Part shown: one piece after another, positions 8,586-17,275 of the stretch
Numbering within the stretch: the first letter of the stretch is position 1
How the letters are laid out: every line of letters begins with the position of its first letter
Source: an uncultured Clostridia bacterium
Lineage (GTDB): Bacteria; Bacillota; Clostridia; Oscillospirales; Ruminococcaceae
Assembly (NCBI GenBank): GCA_947631445.1
Contig: CANRLN010000007.1
Coordinates: forward strand, 1-61,727
Length of the DNA stretch: 61,727 nucleotides
Direction of reading: 5' to 3'
Made by a program: the position numbers and the translations under genes
The notes under the pieces: model-generated
What the model saw: only the letters and a program-made list of their open reading frames with translations
Database searches by the model: none
Told to the model about the DNA's origin: nothing

Positions 8586-8631
8586 AATTTTATCCTCCTA
8601 TCAATAAATATATAGAAAGTATAATTATATC

Positions 8632-9070
8632 TTATAACCTGCTTATAAAAACTTGACAATTACTTAATATAGCTTTATTTAATAATGCACAAATATTAAA
8701 CAATACTTTTTGGCTTGTGCTATCTAATTCTGATGCAAGAATAGACCTAAACTTAGTGTATGCGTCATGAATATCATCAATTTCCCGTACTTCTTCATCA
8801 TATCACCCAATATCCATATGATAAACATACGCTATACCTGTCCATACTCCTTTGTCTGGTTTTAATAAAGACATAATTCTATCAAAATAACCTTCCCATA
8901 AAGCAAATATATATTCCTAATTACTTTTTTTAGAATGAAATGTATTTCTGGTTCACCCTCAAACCCTAAATAAAATGTGTTATCAATCATGGTGCAGGCA
9001 TATCCCCCTTATTAAACATATCTAAAGATTTGCACACTTTAAATTTCGTAAATAATCTCAACTTTTCCAT
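8632..9070 (-). pseudogene. Decayed gene with frameshifts and stops
   Basis: GAGGATTGAA precedes ATG 9070. Reading follows MEKLRLFTKFKVC, then needs frame changes to give MIDNTFYLGFEGEPEI and EYIFALWEGYFDR...GVWTGIAYVYHMDIG, an in-frame TGA (probably former TGG, as GW), then YDEEVREIDDIHDAYTK...LASELDS to TAA 8634-8632. A protein of about 145 residues is implied. The pattern resembles immunity proteins of toxin systems, but I cannot name the family. It starts directly downstream of the SUKH gene at 9072. Confidence 0.6.
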
Positions 9071-9071
9071 T

Positions 9072-9632
9072 TCAATCCTCTTTTTTATTAGGCACAAGTT
9101 CCAAATTTCCAATCAAATCTTTAAAAGAATTTGCTAATGGCTCATCTGAAGGTATACCTTCTTGGTCGAAATCTTCTTCATATATTTTTCCAGTTTTAAT
9201 ATCGTATAATATATATCGTCCAGAATATTCTAGCCATCCTATTGGAAGATATTTCTTTATATTACCGCCAAATACTGAATGCCATTCCCTTGCAAGTTTG
9301 ATTACTCCATTTTCATGGAATAAAACATCATTTTCAGATTCGTTATCAAATTTTATAACCGAAAATAAAATTATACATTCTTCAAGCTTGTAAAATCCAA
9401 TTATATATGGGTGATAAAATAAATTTATATACTCTTTAATATCATTCGGCAGTTCAAAACCAAATTCCTCAGCAAACTTTGAAAAATCTGTTTTATTTGT
9501 TCTTTCAATAAAATATATACCTTTATCAAAAAAATCTTTTAGGTCTTTGCAAGCATTTGTCAGGTCATGTTCTGTATACCAATTAAGCTTAGCTTTTACT
9601 TTTTCACTATACTTTAATATTGCATCTTTCAT
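9072..9632 (-). CDS. SUKH (SMI1/KNR4)-like immunity protein
   Basis: 186 residues. The SUKH core starts near residue 50 (FSKFAEEFGFELPNDIKEYI), runs through WLEYSGRYILYD and ends with the typical FxDL helix (LANSFKDLIGNLEL). ATG at 9632 has GAGGTGG upstream; an in-frame TTG three bases earlier is less likely. Likely cytosolic toxin neutraliser. Together with the Imm7 and paired SUKH genes it forms an immunity island without toxins. Confidence 0.7.
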   Translation of the reverse strand: MKDAILKYSEKVKAKLNWYTEHDLTNACKDLKDFFDKGIYFIERTNKTDFSKFAEEFGFELPNDIKEYINLFYHPYIIGFYKLEECIILFSVIKFDNESENDVLFHENGVIKLAREWHSVFGGNIKKYLPIGWLEYSGRYILYDIKTGKIYEEDFDQEGIPSDEPLANSFKDLIGNLELVPNKKED

Positions 9633-9808
9633 CAAACCACCTCAAAATGCTACTATTTCATAAAAGCAGTGTGCTAAAATTGTAGCACTTGAATAACTAT
9701 CTAAAGTATCCTGCTAAAATTCATACTCTTATTATACACTAAAATTCGCCAAAAGTCAATAAATATATAAAAAACATTTTTTATGGAAAACAGTTAATTA
9801 AAATAATA

Positions 9809-9833
9809 TTTCTCCCGCTGTGAACGGGAGAAA
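9809..9833 (-). terminator. Terminator-like hairpin, member of a hairpin family
   Basis: TTTCTCCCG / CGGGAGAAA, a perfect 9-base stem with a seven-base loop, 16 bases after the stop of the membrane gene at 9849. The sequence resembles hairpins at 10750, 11269 and 36505. Confidence 0.6.
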
Positions 9834-9848
9834 CATTTAACCAATATT

Positions 9849-10613
9849 CTATTTTTTTATGGAAGTGATAAAGTCGTTTAGCTTATCTAATTTTTGTCTT
9901 TCACGTTGGATTTTTATATATTCACGCAAATGTTCATGGATTTTGTTTTCAGACGCCATGGATAGTAAAAAATGGGTTTTCTGCTTTTTCTTTTCAGCGA
10001 CCTCAATAATATTACTTTTTAATTCTTCATAACGTATTATCATATGATTAGTACTTGCAAATTCTTTTATTTTTGTGGCAACCCTGAATGTTATGCAAAG
10101 GTCAACAAAAAATACACCATAGAAAAAACCAATTACAAATGAAAAAGCAATGTTGTTTGAAAGCCATTGTAAAGCATTTAATATATGAGGGTGAATTAAG
10201 AAACAGTAAACAGCACTTAACAAAGCCCAGAACATTGAAAACAAAGGACAGATAATGCCTTTATAGTTTCCAAATCTTGAAGAATAATCCCATAGCTTAA
10301 TCTTCATTTTTATAATAAATATTTCCCCAGCAATAAGTTCAATAATCGTCATTGCAAAAGCCATAAGTAAAAATAGCACCAATTTCCTTACAATAATATT
10401 ATCTATATTTATAAACTGTTCCACTGATGCAAGTGTAAATAACACCGATAGACCAAACCCATATATGGGCAGATAAGGTCCATTTAAAAACCCGGGATTC
10501 ACCCATTTTCTGCTTGTATTTTCTGATTTAAAACGCCGATAAAATAGTTCCAGCACCCACCCAATTAAACAACCTGCAAAAAATAAAAAAGCATACACTA
10601 AAAACGTACTCAA
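9849..10613 (-). CDS. Membrane protein, putative ABC transporter permease (CmpB/PF06541 type)
   Basis: About 254 residues with five or six membrane segments in the first 190 residues. The family signature is clear: GCLIGWVLELFYRRF, then WVNPGFLNGPYLPIYGFG, and later WDYSSRFGNYKGIICP. These proteins are annotated as putative ABC transporter permeases of unknown function. The C-terminal 65 residues are charged and probably cytoplasmic (KKKQKTHFLL, IQRERQKLDKL). TTG at 10613 has AAGGTGAGG just upstream and is preferred to GTG 10631. It stands alone. Confidence 0.8.
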   Translation of the reverse strand: MSTFLVYAFLFFAGCLIGWVLELFYRRFKSENTSRKWVNPGFLNGPYLPIYGFGLSVLFTLASVEQFINIDNIIVRKLVLFLLMAFAMTIIELIAGEIFIIKMKIKLWDYSSRFGNYKGIICPLFSMFWALLSAVYCFLIHPHILNALQWLSNNIAFSFVIGFFYGVFFVDLCITFRVATKIKEFASTNHMIIRYEELKSNIIEVAEKKKQKTHFLLSMASENKIHEHLREYIKIQRERQKLDKLNDFITSIKK

Positions 10614-10747
10614 ATTATCCTCACCTTTCACTATTAAAACCTATGTATATTGTATTTATTATAACATATTTTCACAACAAAAGTCAAGACTTTTTTTAAT
10701 CTGAACACGGAAATTAATTTTTATAAAAAATATATTTTTTATCTATG

Positions 10748-10834
10748 TATTCCCCGCCGTAGGCAGGGAAACACACAAGGTTTTTTTAAGTAATTTTGTA
10801 AATATATTTTTTAACAACGCAAATTGACCAGTCC
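10748..10834. repeat. Dispersed ~85-bp intergenic repeat, copy 1
   Basis: Starts with a hairpin (TTCCCCGCC-GTA-GGCAGGGAA), continues through AAACACACAAGG and TTTTGTAAATATA to CAAATTGACCAGTCC. An almost identical sequence lies in inverted orientation at 36441-36527. The repeat overlaps the 3' end of the decayed gene at 10786. Confidence 0.85.
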
Positions 10835-11094
10835 AGCCCCTTGACTTTTTCATAATTGTGTGGTTTAATATTTTCTTGAGAATTGCTTGAATTTTCTTCA
10901 GAACTTTCAACAATTGTTAAACTTTTACTATCTGCACTGTTTGAATTATCAATCATTTTATATACGTTTTTAGCCACAAGACCAAAAATAACTAAGATTA
11001 CAATTATTAAAATAGTTGCAAAAAGTCCCAATATAATTCACAATTTAACAATTTCTTTTGATGCTTTATTTGAATTATCCGATTTATTAGATAT
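10786..11094 (-). pseudogene. Small membrane protein gene with an in-frame TGA
   Basis: In one frame the minus strand reads ISNKSDNSNKASKEIVKL, then TGA (11040-11038), then IILGLFATILIIVILVIFG, one membrane segment, and an acidic/Ser-Asn tail ending GLDWSICVVKKYIYKIT. The TGA falls where a tryptophan would fit just before the membrane helix. The last ~15 codons lie inside the dispersed repeat, so the native 3' end was probably replaced by it. TTG 11031 could still start an 81-residue remnant, but it has no ribosome site. Confidence 0.5.
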
Positions 11095-11429
11095 TTAAGA
11101 AAATCATTCCTTTCAATTTAAATTAACTAAAAACTATTTCTATGATATATTGTAACATATTTATTTATAAAAAGCAAGCTTAAATTTAATTAATATGCAG
11201 AAATCAATTTTCAAAATTTTTTTGTTTAATAAGTTTCTGATTTTGCTAAAGCTACAAAAAACTTCTTGTATTCTCCCGCTATAAGCAGGATAATACATTA
11301 ATAAAAATAATTTTTTAATCTTCATATTTGCATATTAAATCGCCATAATTTTATATTCTAAAAAAATAGTTATTTTATATAAAAAGCTTATGGATTTTTG
11401 TGCAGATATACAAAAACTAAAACTTATAC
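11095..11429. other. Non-coding stretch
   Basis: AT-rich spacer between the decayed gene and the GntR promoter. It contains the GntR-side hairpin at 11269-11296 and no recognisable gene in any frame. Confidence 0.5.
11269..11296. repeat. Imperfect hairpin of the CCCGC family
   Basis: TATTCTCCCGCT-ATA-AGCAGGATAATA, an inverted repeat with three mismatches. It resembles the hairpins at 9809, 10750 and 36505 in the core YTCYCCGC. Confidence 0.45.
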
Positions 11430-11473
11430 TTGACAAATACAAAGTATTGTGTTATACTGTATCTATCATGATA
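11430..11473 (+). promoter_or_regulatory. Promoter and candidate operators of the GntR/ABC operon
   Basis: TTGACA 11430-11435, 17-base spacer, TATACT 11453-11458. An inverted repeat AGTAT-N6-ATACT (11443-11458) covers the spacer and -10, and a perfect palindrome TATCATGATA lies at 11464-11473 by the expected start of transcription. Either could be the binding site of the GntR protein encoded next, giving autorepression. Confidence 0.65.
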
Positions 11474-11501
11474 ATAACAGTAAGTACAGAGGTATACCAC
11501 A

Positions 11502-11891
11502 ATGAGTCTAAAAATATTTTTGAAAAACAAGTCGGAACAACCGATTTATGAGCAGATTGAAGAACAGGTTAAAGAGCAGATTCTCTCAGGTGATGTTAAG
11601 GAAAATGAACAATTGCCGTCTATAAGAAGTCTTGCGAAAGACTTGAAAATTGGAGTGATAACAACCACAAGGGCGTACAGCGACCTGTGCGAACAAGGGT
11701 ATATTGTGCCGGTTGCGGGAAAAGGATATTTTGTTGCCGAAAGAAACAATGAGCTTATGCGTGAAAGAATTATAAGCGAAATTGAGAACGATTTGGAAAG
11801 TGCCATAAACAAGGCAAAAATCGCTATGATTTCTGATGACGAACTGCTCTCTCTTTTGAAAATTTTAATGGAGGAGGATAATAATGAATGA
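11502..11891 (+). CDS. GntR-family transcriptional regulator, YtrA subfamily
   Basis: 129 residues: an N-terminal winged helix (PIYEQIEEQVKEQILSG, then LPSIRSLAKDLKIGV) with the GntR signature, and a short C-terminal helical region (residues 80-129) instead of a large effector domain. That length is the YtrA subtype, which usually represses an adjacent ABC transporter. This fits: its stop overlaps the ATPase start by eight bases. GAGGTATACC precedes the ATG. The inducer is unknown; YtrA relatives respond to cell-envelope antibiotics. Confidence 0.92.
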   Translation: MSLKIFLKNKSEQPIYEQIEEQVKEQILSGDVKENEQLPSIRSLAKDLKIGVITTTRAYSDLCEQGYIVPVAGKGYFVAERNNELMRERIISEIENDLESAINKAKIAMISDDELLSLLKILMEEDNNE

Positions 11892-12753
11892 TACAAATTT
11901 GATAGAAATAAAAAATCTTTGCAAAAGTTATGAAGGGTTTAAGCTTAAAGATTTTAATATGACACTTCCCAAAGGTTTTGTTATGGGATTTGTTGGGCAA
12001 AATGGTGCAGGAAAGACAACGGTTATTCGCAATATGCTGAATATGTCAACACCTGATGATGGAGAAATTTTAATATTCGGTAAAGATGTTCAAAAAAGCC
12101 CCGAAATTATCAAGCAGGATATTGGCATTGTTTTTGATGAACTTATGTTCCCACCACATTTTACGCCGAACACTATAAACAAAACGCTGAAAAAATTCTA
12201 CAGTTCATGGAATGAAGATAAGTTTTTCTCACTGACCGGAAAATTCAACCTGCCCAAGAAAAAAGCCTGCGGAAAGTTTTCAAAGGGCATGAAAATGAAA
12301 CTGATGATTGCAACGGCTCTTGCTCATGACCCAAAACTTTTGATACTTGATGAACCAACAAGCGGTCTTGACCCCGTTGCAAGAGATGAACTTTTGGATA
12401 TTATTTCAGACTTTGTTGCTGACGAAAATAAAGGAGTGCTGTTTTCAACGCACATAACCGCTGATGTTGAACGCATTGCCGATTATGTTACGGTTTTAAA
12501 TTATGGCAAAACTTTTTATAGCGGAACAAAGGACAAACTTTTGGAAAAATATCTTGTAATAAAAGGCAATGAGGACGATTTGCCCTCCAACTTAAAGTGT
12601 AAAACAATAGGCTTTAAGAATTACAGAAACGGCTTTGAGGCACTGCTTGAACGAAAATTTAAAAACCAACTGCCCGAAAGCATTGTAAGAGAACCTGCAA
12701 ATTTTGATGAAATACTTGTGTTTATTGCAAAGGAGCGTGAAAAAAATGACTAA
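11884..12753 (+). CDS. ABC transporter ATP-binding subunit (YtrB-like)
   Basis: 289 residues: Walker A GQNGAGKTT (about residue 38), a non-canonical signature FSKGMKMKLMIATAL, Walker B LLILDEPTSGLDP, and H-loop STHITAD. The extra C-terminal ~70 residues after the H-loop are typical of ABC-2 export ATPases. Start ATG 11884 lies in the end of the GntR gene (GGAGGA upstream), and the stop overlaps the permease start by eight bases. The GntR context suggests an exporter induced by envelope stress. Confidence 0.92.
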   Translation: MNDTNLIEIKNLCKSYEGFKLKDFNMTLPKGFVMGFVGQNGAGKTTVIRNMLNMSTPDDGEILIFGKDVQKSPEIIKQDIGIVFDELMFPPHFTPNTINKTLKKFYSSWNEDKFFSLTGKFNLPKKKACGKFSKGMKMKLMIATALAHDPKLLILDEPTSGLDPVARDELLDIISDFVADENKGVLFSTHITADVERIADYVTVLNYGKTFYSGTKDKLLEKYLVIKGNEDDLPSNLKCKTIGFKNYRNGFEALLERKFKNQLPESIVREPANFDEILVFIAKEREKND

Positions 12754-13471
12754 AGCAAAACGAATTTTAAATCTTATGAAGCTTGATTTTTATATGATAC
12801 GCAGAAAAACGATTATTCCCTTGACCGCTGTGTTTTTTCTGTTCGCCATTATTTCAATACTTGTATTCCCGCATCTATTGCCTGTAATGACCACATTTTT
12901 TGGAATAGGAGTAATTCCAATAATTGCAATGACCGAACAGCCCACGGGCAGAGTTTTTCACTCAGTCCCCTGCAAACGCCATGAATGTATCTTTGCCCAT
13001 TTTACCCTTGGATTAGCGATAAATTTTGTTGCCTGTTTTTTATCAATGTTTGTTGGTATACTGTCGGAAAAATTAGATATTTTCAGAGAACTTTTTCAAA
13101 AACATCAAGATAGTAGTTTTGAACCACTTTATGATATGCTGATTGATGTAAATATAACTATACCCGTAACGGCGGTGTTCGTGTTCGCACTTAACTGTTT
13201 TATGGTATCATACTGCTTAATGCTAAATATAATTTTCGGAAGCGATAAGGAAGTTGCAACTCAGACTATATCTTTGTTAGTATTAATAGGCATACTCTTT
13301 ATAATTGTAAAAACAAAAGCAATAAATATTGATAAATTGGCAATTTTTTTAACACCAATACTTATGAATCACAAAACGGCATTTATGATAGTGTGTGCGT
13401 TAATTGGAATAGCGTTTACGTTTATTTTTGCACTCATTTCAACAAAGGTATATAGCAAAAGGGAAGTTTAA
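12746..13471 (+). CDS. ABC-2 permease subunit
   Basis: 241 residues from ATG 12746, which has AAAGGAG nine bases upstream inside the ATPase gene; an upstream in-frame ATG at 12704 lacks a site. Six hydrophobic segments are visible (for example IIPLTAVFFLFAIISILVF is the first, then around 52-68, 85-105, 140-160, 180-195 and 215-235). It fits the ABC-2 membrane subunit paired with the preceding ATPase. Confidence 0.8.
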   Translation: MTKAKRILNLMKLDFYMIRRKTIIPLTAVFFLFAIISILVFPHLLPVMTTFFGIGVIPIIAMTEQPTGRVFHSVPCKRHECIFAHFTLGLAINFVACFLSMFVGILSEKLDIFRELFQKHQDSSFEPLYDMLIDVNITIPVTAVFVFALNCFMVSYCLMLNIIFGSDKEVATQTISLLVLIGILFIIVKTKAINIDKLAIFLTPILMNHKTAFMIVCALIGIAFTFIFALISTKVYSKREV

Positions 13472-13472
13472 A

Positions 13473-14267
13473 ATGGAGAATGATAATGAATTAACCATGA
13501 ACATCAGTTATACAAAAAACAAAATATTCAAAAATTTAATTCTATTTTTATTCATTGCGTTTTTGTTACCTTGTGTAGCTGTTGTTGCACAAACACTAAT
13601 TACAAATGGTTTTATTGATTTTGTTCTTTATGGGATACAAGCTGCTTCTCCAACAATTTCGGCGATTATTGTGTTATGTTTGAACAAAAAAGCTAAAACT
13701 TATTTTTCTCAAATGTTTCACAAAGAATATTTGATAATATCTATCATTCTTCCATTTATTATTGCCTGTACGACAATGTTTTTAGCAAAAATAATCTTTT
13801 GCATCTTGTTTGAAAGAAATTTTATATTAGGAAATATCTCGATATCCCAATTTATTATCCTACTATGGGCTTTTTTTGCAGAAGAAATAGGTTGGCGTGG
13901 ATATTTGGAACCAATGCTCAAGATGTGTGGATTTAATAAATGGCTGATTCCTTGTGCTGTAGGCGTAATATGGTGTTTATGGCATTATCATTACTTTTTG
14001 CAAAATCGTATAGAAGTACCAATTTTATTATTTTTTATTAGCTGTATAATTGAAAGCTATATTTACAGCTTTTTGATGAGTATTACCCACAATATAGTAT
14101 CGGCAATGACATATCATTTTGCATGGAATTTATTAATACATATAGTGGCTATAAATCCTATTGAAAACAATGGAAATATAGTTCCATATATTATTTTGGT
14201 TATATTAGAAACATTAATTTTAATTATATTATGTAGCTTAAAAAATAGCAGATTTCAACATTTATAA
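13473..14267 (+). CDS. CPBP-family intramembrane glutamic endopeptidase
   Basis: 264 residues, start ATG 13473 one base after the permease stop. The three CPBP (ABI/CAAX) motifs are present: FAEEIGWRGYLEP with the catalytic EE and the downstream R, the WCLWHYHYF histidine motif, and HNIVSAMTYHFAWNLL with the third His and Asn. Seven or eight membrane segments. Family members cleave within the membrane, act in bacteriocin self-immunity, or are accessory to ABC exporters. Here it is the last gene of the GntR operon. Confidence 0.88.
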   Translation: MENDNELTMNISYTKNKIFKNLILFLFIAFLLPCVAVVAQTLITNGFIDFVLYGIQAASPTISAIIVLCLNKKAKTYFSQMFHKEYLIISIILPFIIACTTMFLAKIIFCILFERNFILGNISISQFIILLWAFFAEEIGWRGYLEPMLKMCGFNKWLIPCAVGVIWCLWHYHYFLQNRIEVPILLFFISCIIESYIYSFLMSITHNIVSAMTYHFAWNLLIHIVAINPIENNGNIVPYIILVILETLILIILCSLKNSRFQHL

Positions 14268-14525
14268 AAAAACATAGTTGTACCTAAGCCAAAAAGAAAT
14301 AATGGGGCATTGCCACAAAACCACCAGAGTTTAACGCTTTGGTTTCCAAGAAAGACAATTGACTTAAACACGTTAAGCATATATCACATTTTTAATGTAA
14401 TGTTCGGTGTTTTTAAATTTTAAAATTTGTCTGTATCCACACTTTGGGATACACTTCACTTTAATCTCATATTTATTTTTTGCATTTTTTCAATAATATT
14501 TTACAACTCTCAGTAACTTATTATG
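14268..14525. other. Non-coding convergent spacer
   Basis: No gene is recognisable. Weak hairpins occur (AAACCA...TGGTTT near 14320-14345; TGTATCC/GGATACA at 14432-14453) and may end the GntR operon on the plus strand. Confidence 0.45.
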
Positions 14526-14566
14526 AAAAAAGCAATATCAATAAAACTATCGATATCGCTTTTAAA
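14526..14566 (-). terminator. Terminator of the sulfur operon
   Basis: The inverted repeat AAAAGCAATATC / GATATCGCTTTT with one mismatch lies just after the trxB-like stop, flanked by A- and T-runs on both sides, so it may be bidirectional. Confidence 0.6.
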
Positions 14567-14573
14567 TTTTGAT

Positions 14574-15488
14574 TTAATTATATTTCAAAAAATTTATAAC
14601 CGACTCAATGCAGTTTGCACCGTCTGCCGTAGCAGTTATCACTTGTCGTAATGCTTTTGTTCTTACATCTCCTGCAACAAAAATGCCCTTTGCCGAAGTC
14701 ACACCAGTTTCGTCAGCTATAACATATCCTTTTTCATCAAGTTCTGCTATTCCCTTTAAAATATCAATATTTGGAATCGAACCAATTGCAGTAAATGAAC
14801 CACTAATATCAATTGATTTTTCCTCTGAATTTTGAATATACTTTATTCCTGAAAGCATTTTATCACCAAAAAATTCAATTGGAGTTGAATTTAAAATCAA
14901 TTTTATATTTTCAGTTTCTTCAACTTTTTTTTGAAGTGTTTTATTTGCTCTTAATTCACCACGTCTGTGAATTATAAAAATAAGTTTTGCAATTTTTGAA
15001 AGATATATTGCATCTGTAAGTGCAGTATCGCCACCACCTATTACTGCAACATTTTTATCCTTATAAAATGCACCATCGCATATTGCACAATAGGAAATTC
15101 CCCTTGCAGAAAACTCTTTTTCACCTTTTATATTAAGTCGTCTGCGATAAGTTCCTGCACAATAAACAATTGTTTTTGTGTCAATTGTTTCGCCGCTATC
15201 TAAAGTCACTTTCCAAGTAATTTTATCTTTATTTTTTTCTATTTTAACTGCTTCATTTTCTTTAAAACAAGCACCAACTTTTTCAGCGTGTTCATGAAAC
15301 TTAAACGCTAAATCATAGCCACTTATTCCATATAATGCAGGATAATTTTCAACTCGTTCGCTGTCAGCAATTTGACCCAATCCCATATATTCTTTTTCAA
15401 GTACAAGACTTTTAAGTTTTGCTCTGCACGCATAAATTGCTGCAGACAAACCGGCTGAACCTCCACCTATTATTAAAACATCAAGCAA
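14574..15488 (-). CDS. trxB: Thioredoxin reductase-family flavoprotein
   Basis: 304 residues, the usual length for low-Mr thioredoxin reductase. FAD-binding GGGSAGLSAAIYACR at the N-terminus, redox pair CAIC in YCAICDGAFY (about residue 134), NAD(P)H-binding GGGDTALTDAIYL, and the C-terminal GIFVAGDVRTK. CAIC replaces the common CATC. Start is TTG with AAGGAG upstream. As last gene of the sulfur operon and next to a thioredoxin gene, it probably keeps that thioredoxin reduced for sulfur transfer. Confidence 0.9.
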   Translation of the reverse strand: MLDVLIIGGGSAGLSAAIYACRAKLKSLVLEKEYMGLGQIADSERVENYPALYGISGYDLAFKFHEHAEKVGACFKENEAVKIEKNKDKITWKVTLDSGETIDTKTIVYCAGTYRRRLNIKGEKEFSARGISYCAICDGAFYKDKNVAVIGGGDTALTDAIYLSKIAKLIFIIHRRGELRANKTLQKKVEETENIKLILNSTPIEFFGDKMLSGIKYIQNSEEKSIDISGSFTAIGSIPNIDILKGIAELDEKGYVIADETGVTSAKGIFVAGDVRTKALRQVITATADGANCIESVINFLKYN

Positions 15489-15529
15489 AAAATCACTCCT
15501 TTAAGGCAAACTACAAAAATTCGCTTTAT

Positions 15530-15949
15530 TTATTCTATAACAAGTTCTTCCTTTAAAGATTCTTTAGGATCTTCTCCAAAAATATGAAATGAATTAAGCA
15601 CAGGATTATTTATATCCATAAGTGACAAAATCAAATAGCTTGCTTTACTGTCAAATGCAAGTCTTTTATCTTCATCTGATGGACGAGATGGCGACTCTGG
15701 GTGTGAATGCCAATTTCCAAGTGGAACAATTCCCAAGCTTCTCATATCCTTAACTGTCGCAAGCTGTTCTTTAGGGTCAATAGAAAAATGTTCATTTGAG
15801 TTATCAATATTTGTAAGGATATAAACTTTTTCTATTATTTTATCCTTTCCGACTAATTTACCACCTATAAGACCGCAAGCCTCATTTGGAAGATTTTCTT
15901 TTGCATTATTAACGATTTTTTCAAAATCATCCTTTTTAATTTTTATCAT
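15530..15949 (-). CDS. JAMM/MPN+ metalloprotease (HcyD/Mec+-like)
   Basis: 139 residues with the zinc JAMM motif: LPNEACGLIGG supplies the glutamate, and GNWHSHPESPSRPSDEDK supplies H-S-H-P-x7-S-x2-D. In sulfur metabolism such enzymes cleave the C-terminal tail of sulfur-carrier proteins or release cysteine from CysO. The carrier encoded two genes upstream ends in GGGQ, so tail processing is needed to expose GG. ATG follows the ThiF-like stop with no gap. Confidence 0.88.
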   Translation of the reverse strand: MIKIKKDDFEKIVNNAKENLPNEACGLIGGKLVGKDKIIEKVYILTNIDNSNEHFSIDPKEQLATVKDMRSLGIVPLGNWHSHPESPSRPSDEDKRLAFDSKASYLILSLMDINNPVLNSFHIFGEDPKESLKEELVIE

Positions 15950-16756
15950 TTAATTTCCCTCACAAACTTTTTGTTCATAATCGATAAGCTCGGTAATAGT
16001 AGGATTATCTCCACACACTGCACAGTTATGAGTATCTTTTGGAAGTTTAATTTTATGAAAATTCATTGTAAGAGCATCATATGTAAGCAGATAACCTGTT
16101 AAGAGTTCACCAACCCCCAAAATATATTTTATAGCTTCCATTGCCTGCAAGCTTCCTATTACACCGCCCATTGCACCGATTACACCAGCTTGCTTACAAG
16201 TTGGTATTGCATCTTTTGGAGGTGGATTTTTAAATACACATCGATAACAAGGACCTTTTCCGGGAACGTAGGTCATAAGCTGTCCTTTAAATCTTATTAT
16301 TCCAGCATGAGAAAAAGGCTTTTTTGCCATTACACAAGCATCATTAATTAAAAACTTTGCAGGAAAATTATCTGTACCGTCAATTATAAAATCATAGTCC
16401 GCAATAAGTTCATTAATATTAGAGCTATCAACAAATGTGCGATATGTTTTTACTGTAATATCAGGGTTTATCTGTATCATAGTTTCTTCTGCCGACTTAA
16501 CCTTAGCTTTTCCAATATCAATAGTTGTATGTATAATCTGTCTTTGAAGATTTGATAAATCAACTTCGTCTGCATCAACAATTCCTATTGTTCCAACGCC
16601 TGCTGCTGCCAGATACATTGCTACAGGTGCACCAAGTCCGCCTGCACCTATTATAAGCACTTTTGCATTAAGAAGCTTTTTTTGACCCTTTGCACCCACC
16701 TCTTTCAATATAATATGTCTTGAATATCGTTCAAGCTGTTCATTGGTAAATGCCAT
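15950..16756 (-). CDS. ThiF/MoeB/HesA-type sulfur-carrier adenylyltransferase
   Basis: 268 residues. Rossmann nucleotide site GAGGLGAPVAMYLAAAGVG, activator segment SNLQRQIIH, the DGTDNFPAKFLIND loop, and two zinc pairs (CYRC and CAVC). It adenylates the C-terminal glycine of a ubiquitin-like sulfur carrier, preparing it for thiocarboxylation. The start overlaps the carrier stop (TAATG), with GGGAGGTGG provided by the carrier's glycine codons. The absence of thiG/thiH argues against thiamine synthesis and for methionine/cysteine synthesis. Confidence 0.93.
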   Translation of the reverse strand: MAFTNEQLERYSRHIILKEVGAKGQKKLLNAKVLIIGAGGLGAPVAMYLAAAGVGTIGIVDADEVDLSNLQRQIIHTTIDIGKAKVKSAEETMIQINPDITVKTYRTFVDSSNINELIADYDFIIDGTDNFPAKFLINDACVMAKKPFSHAGIIRFKGQLMTYVPGKGPCYRCVFKNPPPKDAIPTCKQAGVIGAMGGVIGSLQAMEAIKYILGVGELLTGYLLTYDALTMNFHKIKLPKDTHNCAVCGDNPTITELIDYEQKVCEGN

Positions 16757-16962
16757 TACTGTCCACCTCCCATGAAGTATAAAAATTCAATTTGGTCACC
16801 CTCTTTAATAACAATCTTATCAAAAGTTCCACTTTCAACAAAATCATCATTAATTGTAACCGTAACATATTCGGGTGTTTTAACATTTTCAAGCTCTATA
16901 AGCTTTGCTACTGTAATACCCTCATCGTATTGTTTTTTTTCTCCTGCAACTGTTATATTCAA
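16756..16962 (-). CDS. ThiS-like ubiquitin-fold sulfur carrier with C-terminal GGGQ
   Basis: About 68 residues, the usual size of ThiS/MoaD/CysO carriers. The sequence ends YFMGGGQ rather than GG, meaning at least one residue must be removed before the thiocarboxylate can form; the JAMM protease encoded in the same operon is the obvious candidate. TTG 16962 has AAGGAG eight bases upstream and is the best start, although GTG 16971 is possible. This matches the HcyS type known from Wolinella succinogenes homocysteine synthesis. Confidence 0.85.
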   Translation of the reverse strand: MNITVAGEKKQYDEGITVAKLIELENVKTPEYVTVTINDDFVESGTFDKIVIKEGDQIEFLYFMGGGQ

Positions 16963-16975
16963 AACACTCACTCCT

Positions 16976-17275
16976 TCAAATTAAATCAATTAACTCTTGC
17001 TTTTTTATAATTCCTGTATGCCTTGACTTTTCAACACCGTTTTCAAAAAAGACAAGCGTTGGAAGTGCCATTACATCATATTCTTCAGCAAGTTTCTGTT
17101 CAAAATTTACATTTATTTTTACAAACTTAACGTTTTCGGTTTCTTCCTCAACTTCAGCAATAAGCGGAGAAATTCTTTTACAAGCAACGCATGAGTCTGA
17201 ATAAAAATCAGCAACCAGTTTACCATCTTTTTTAAGCAGATGTTTAAATTCGTCATAGTTGACCTTATTCGCCAT
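16976..17275 (-). CDS. Thioredoxin
   Basis: 99 residues, a single thioredoxin fold: ADFYSDSCVACKRISP carries the redox pair CVAC (not CGPC), later VMALPTLVFFENG contains the cis-proline. ATG follows the TusA stop directly. CVAC implies altered redox potential or partner. In context it likely reduces persulfide or thiocarboxylate intermediates, or the sulfite reductase route, together with the trxB product. Confidence 0.92.
   Translation of the reverse strand: MANKVNYDEFKHLLKKDGKLVADFYSDSCVACKRISPLIAEVEEETENVKFVKINVNFEQKLAEEYDVMALPTLVFFENGVEKSRHTGIIKKQELIDLI

Noticed and set aside
11038-11040. TGA in the small membrane gene as selenocysteine
   Set aside because: No SECIS-like hairpin follows, the place suits Trp before a membrane helix, and the gene end is replaced by a repeat, so decay is simpler.
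15950-16962. ThiS/ThiF pair as thiamine biosynthesis
   Set aside because: No thiG, thiH, thiC or TPP riboswitch nearby; the context is sulfate reduction and MetY.
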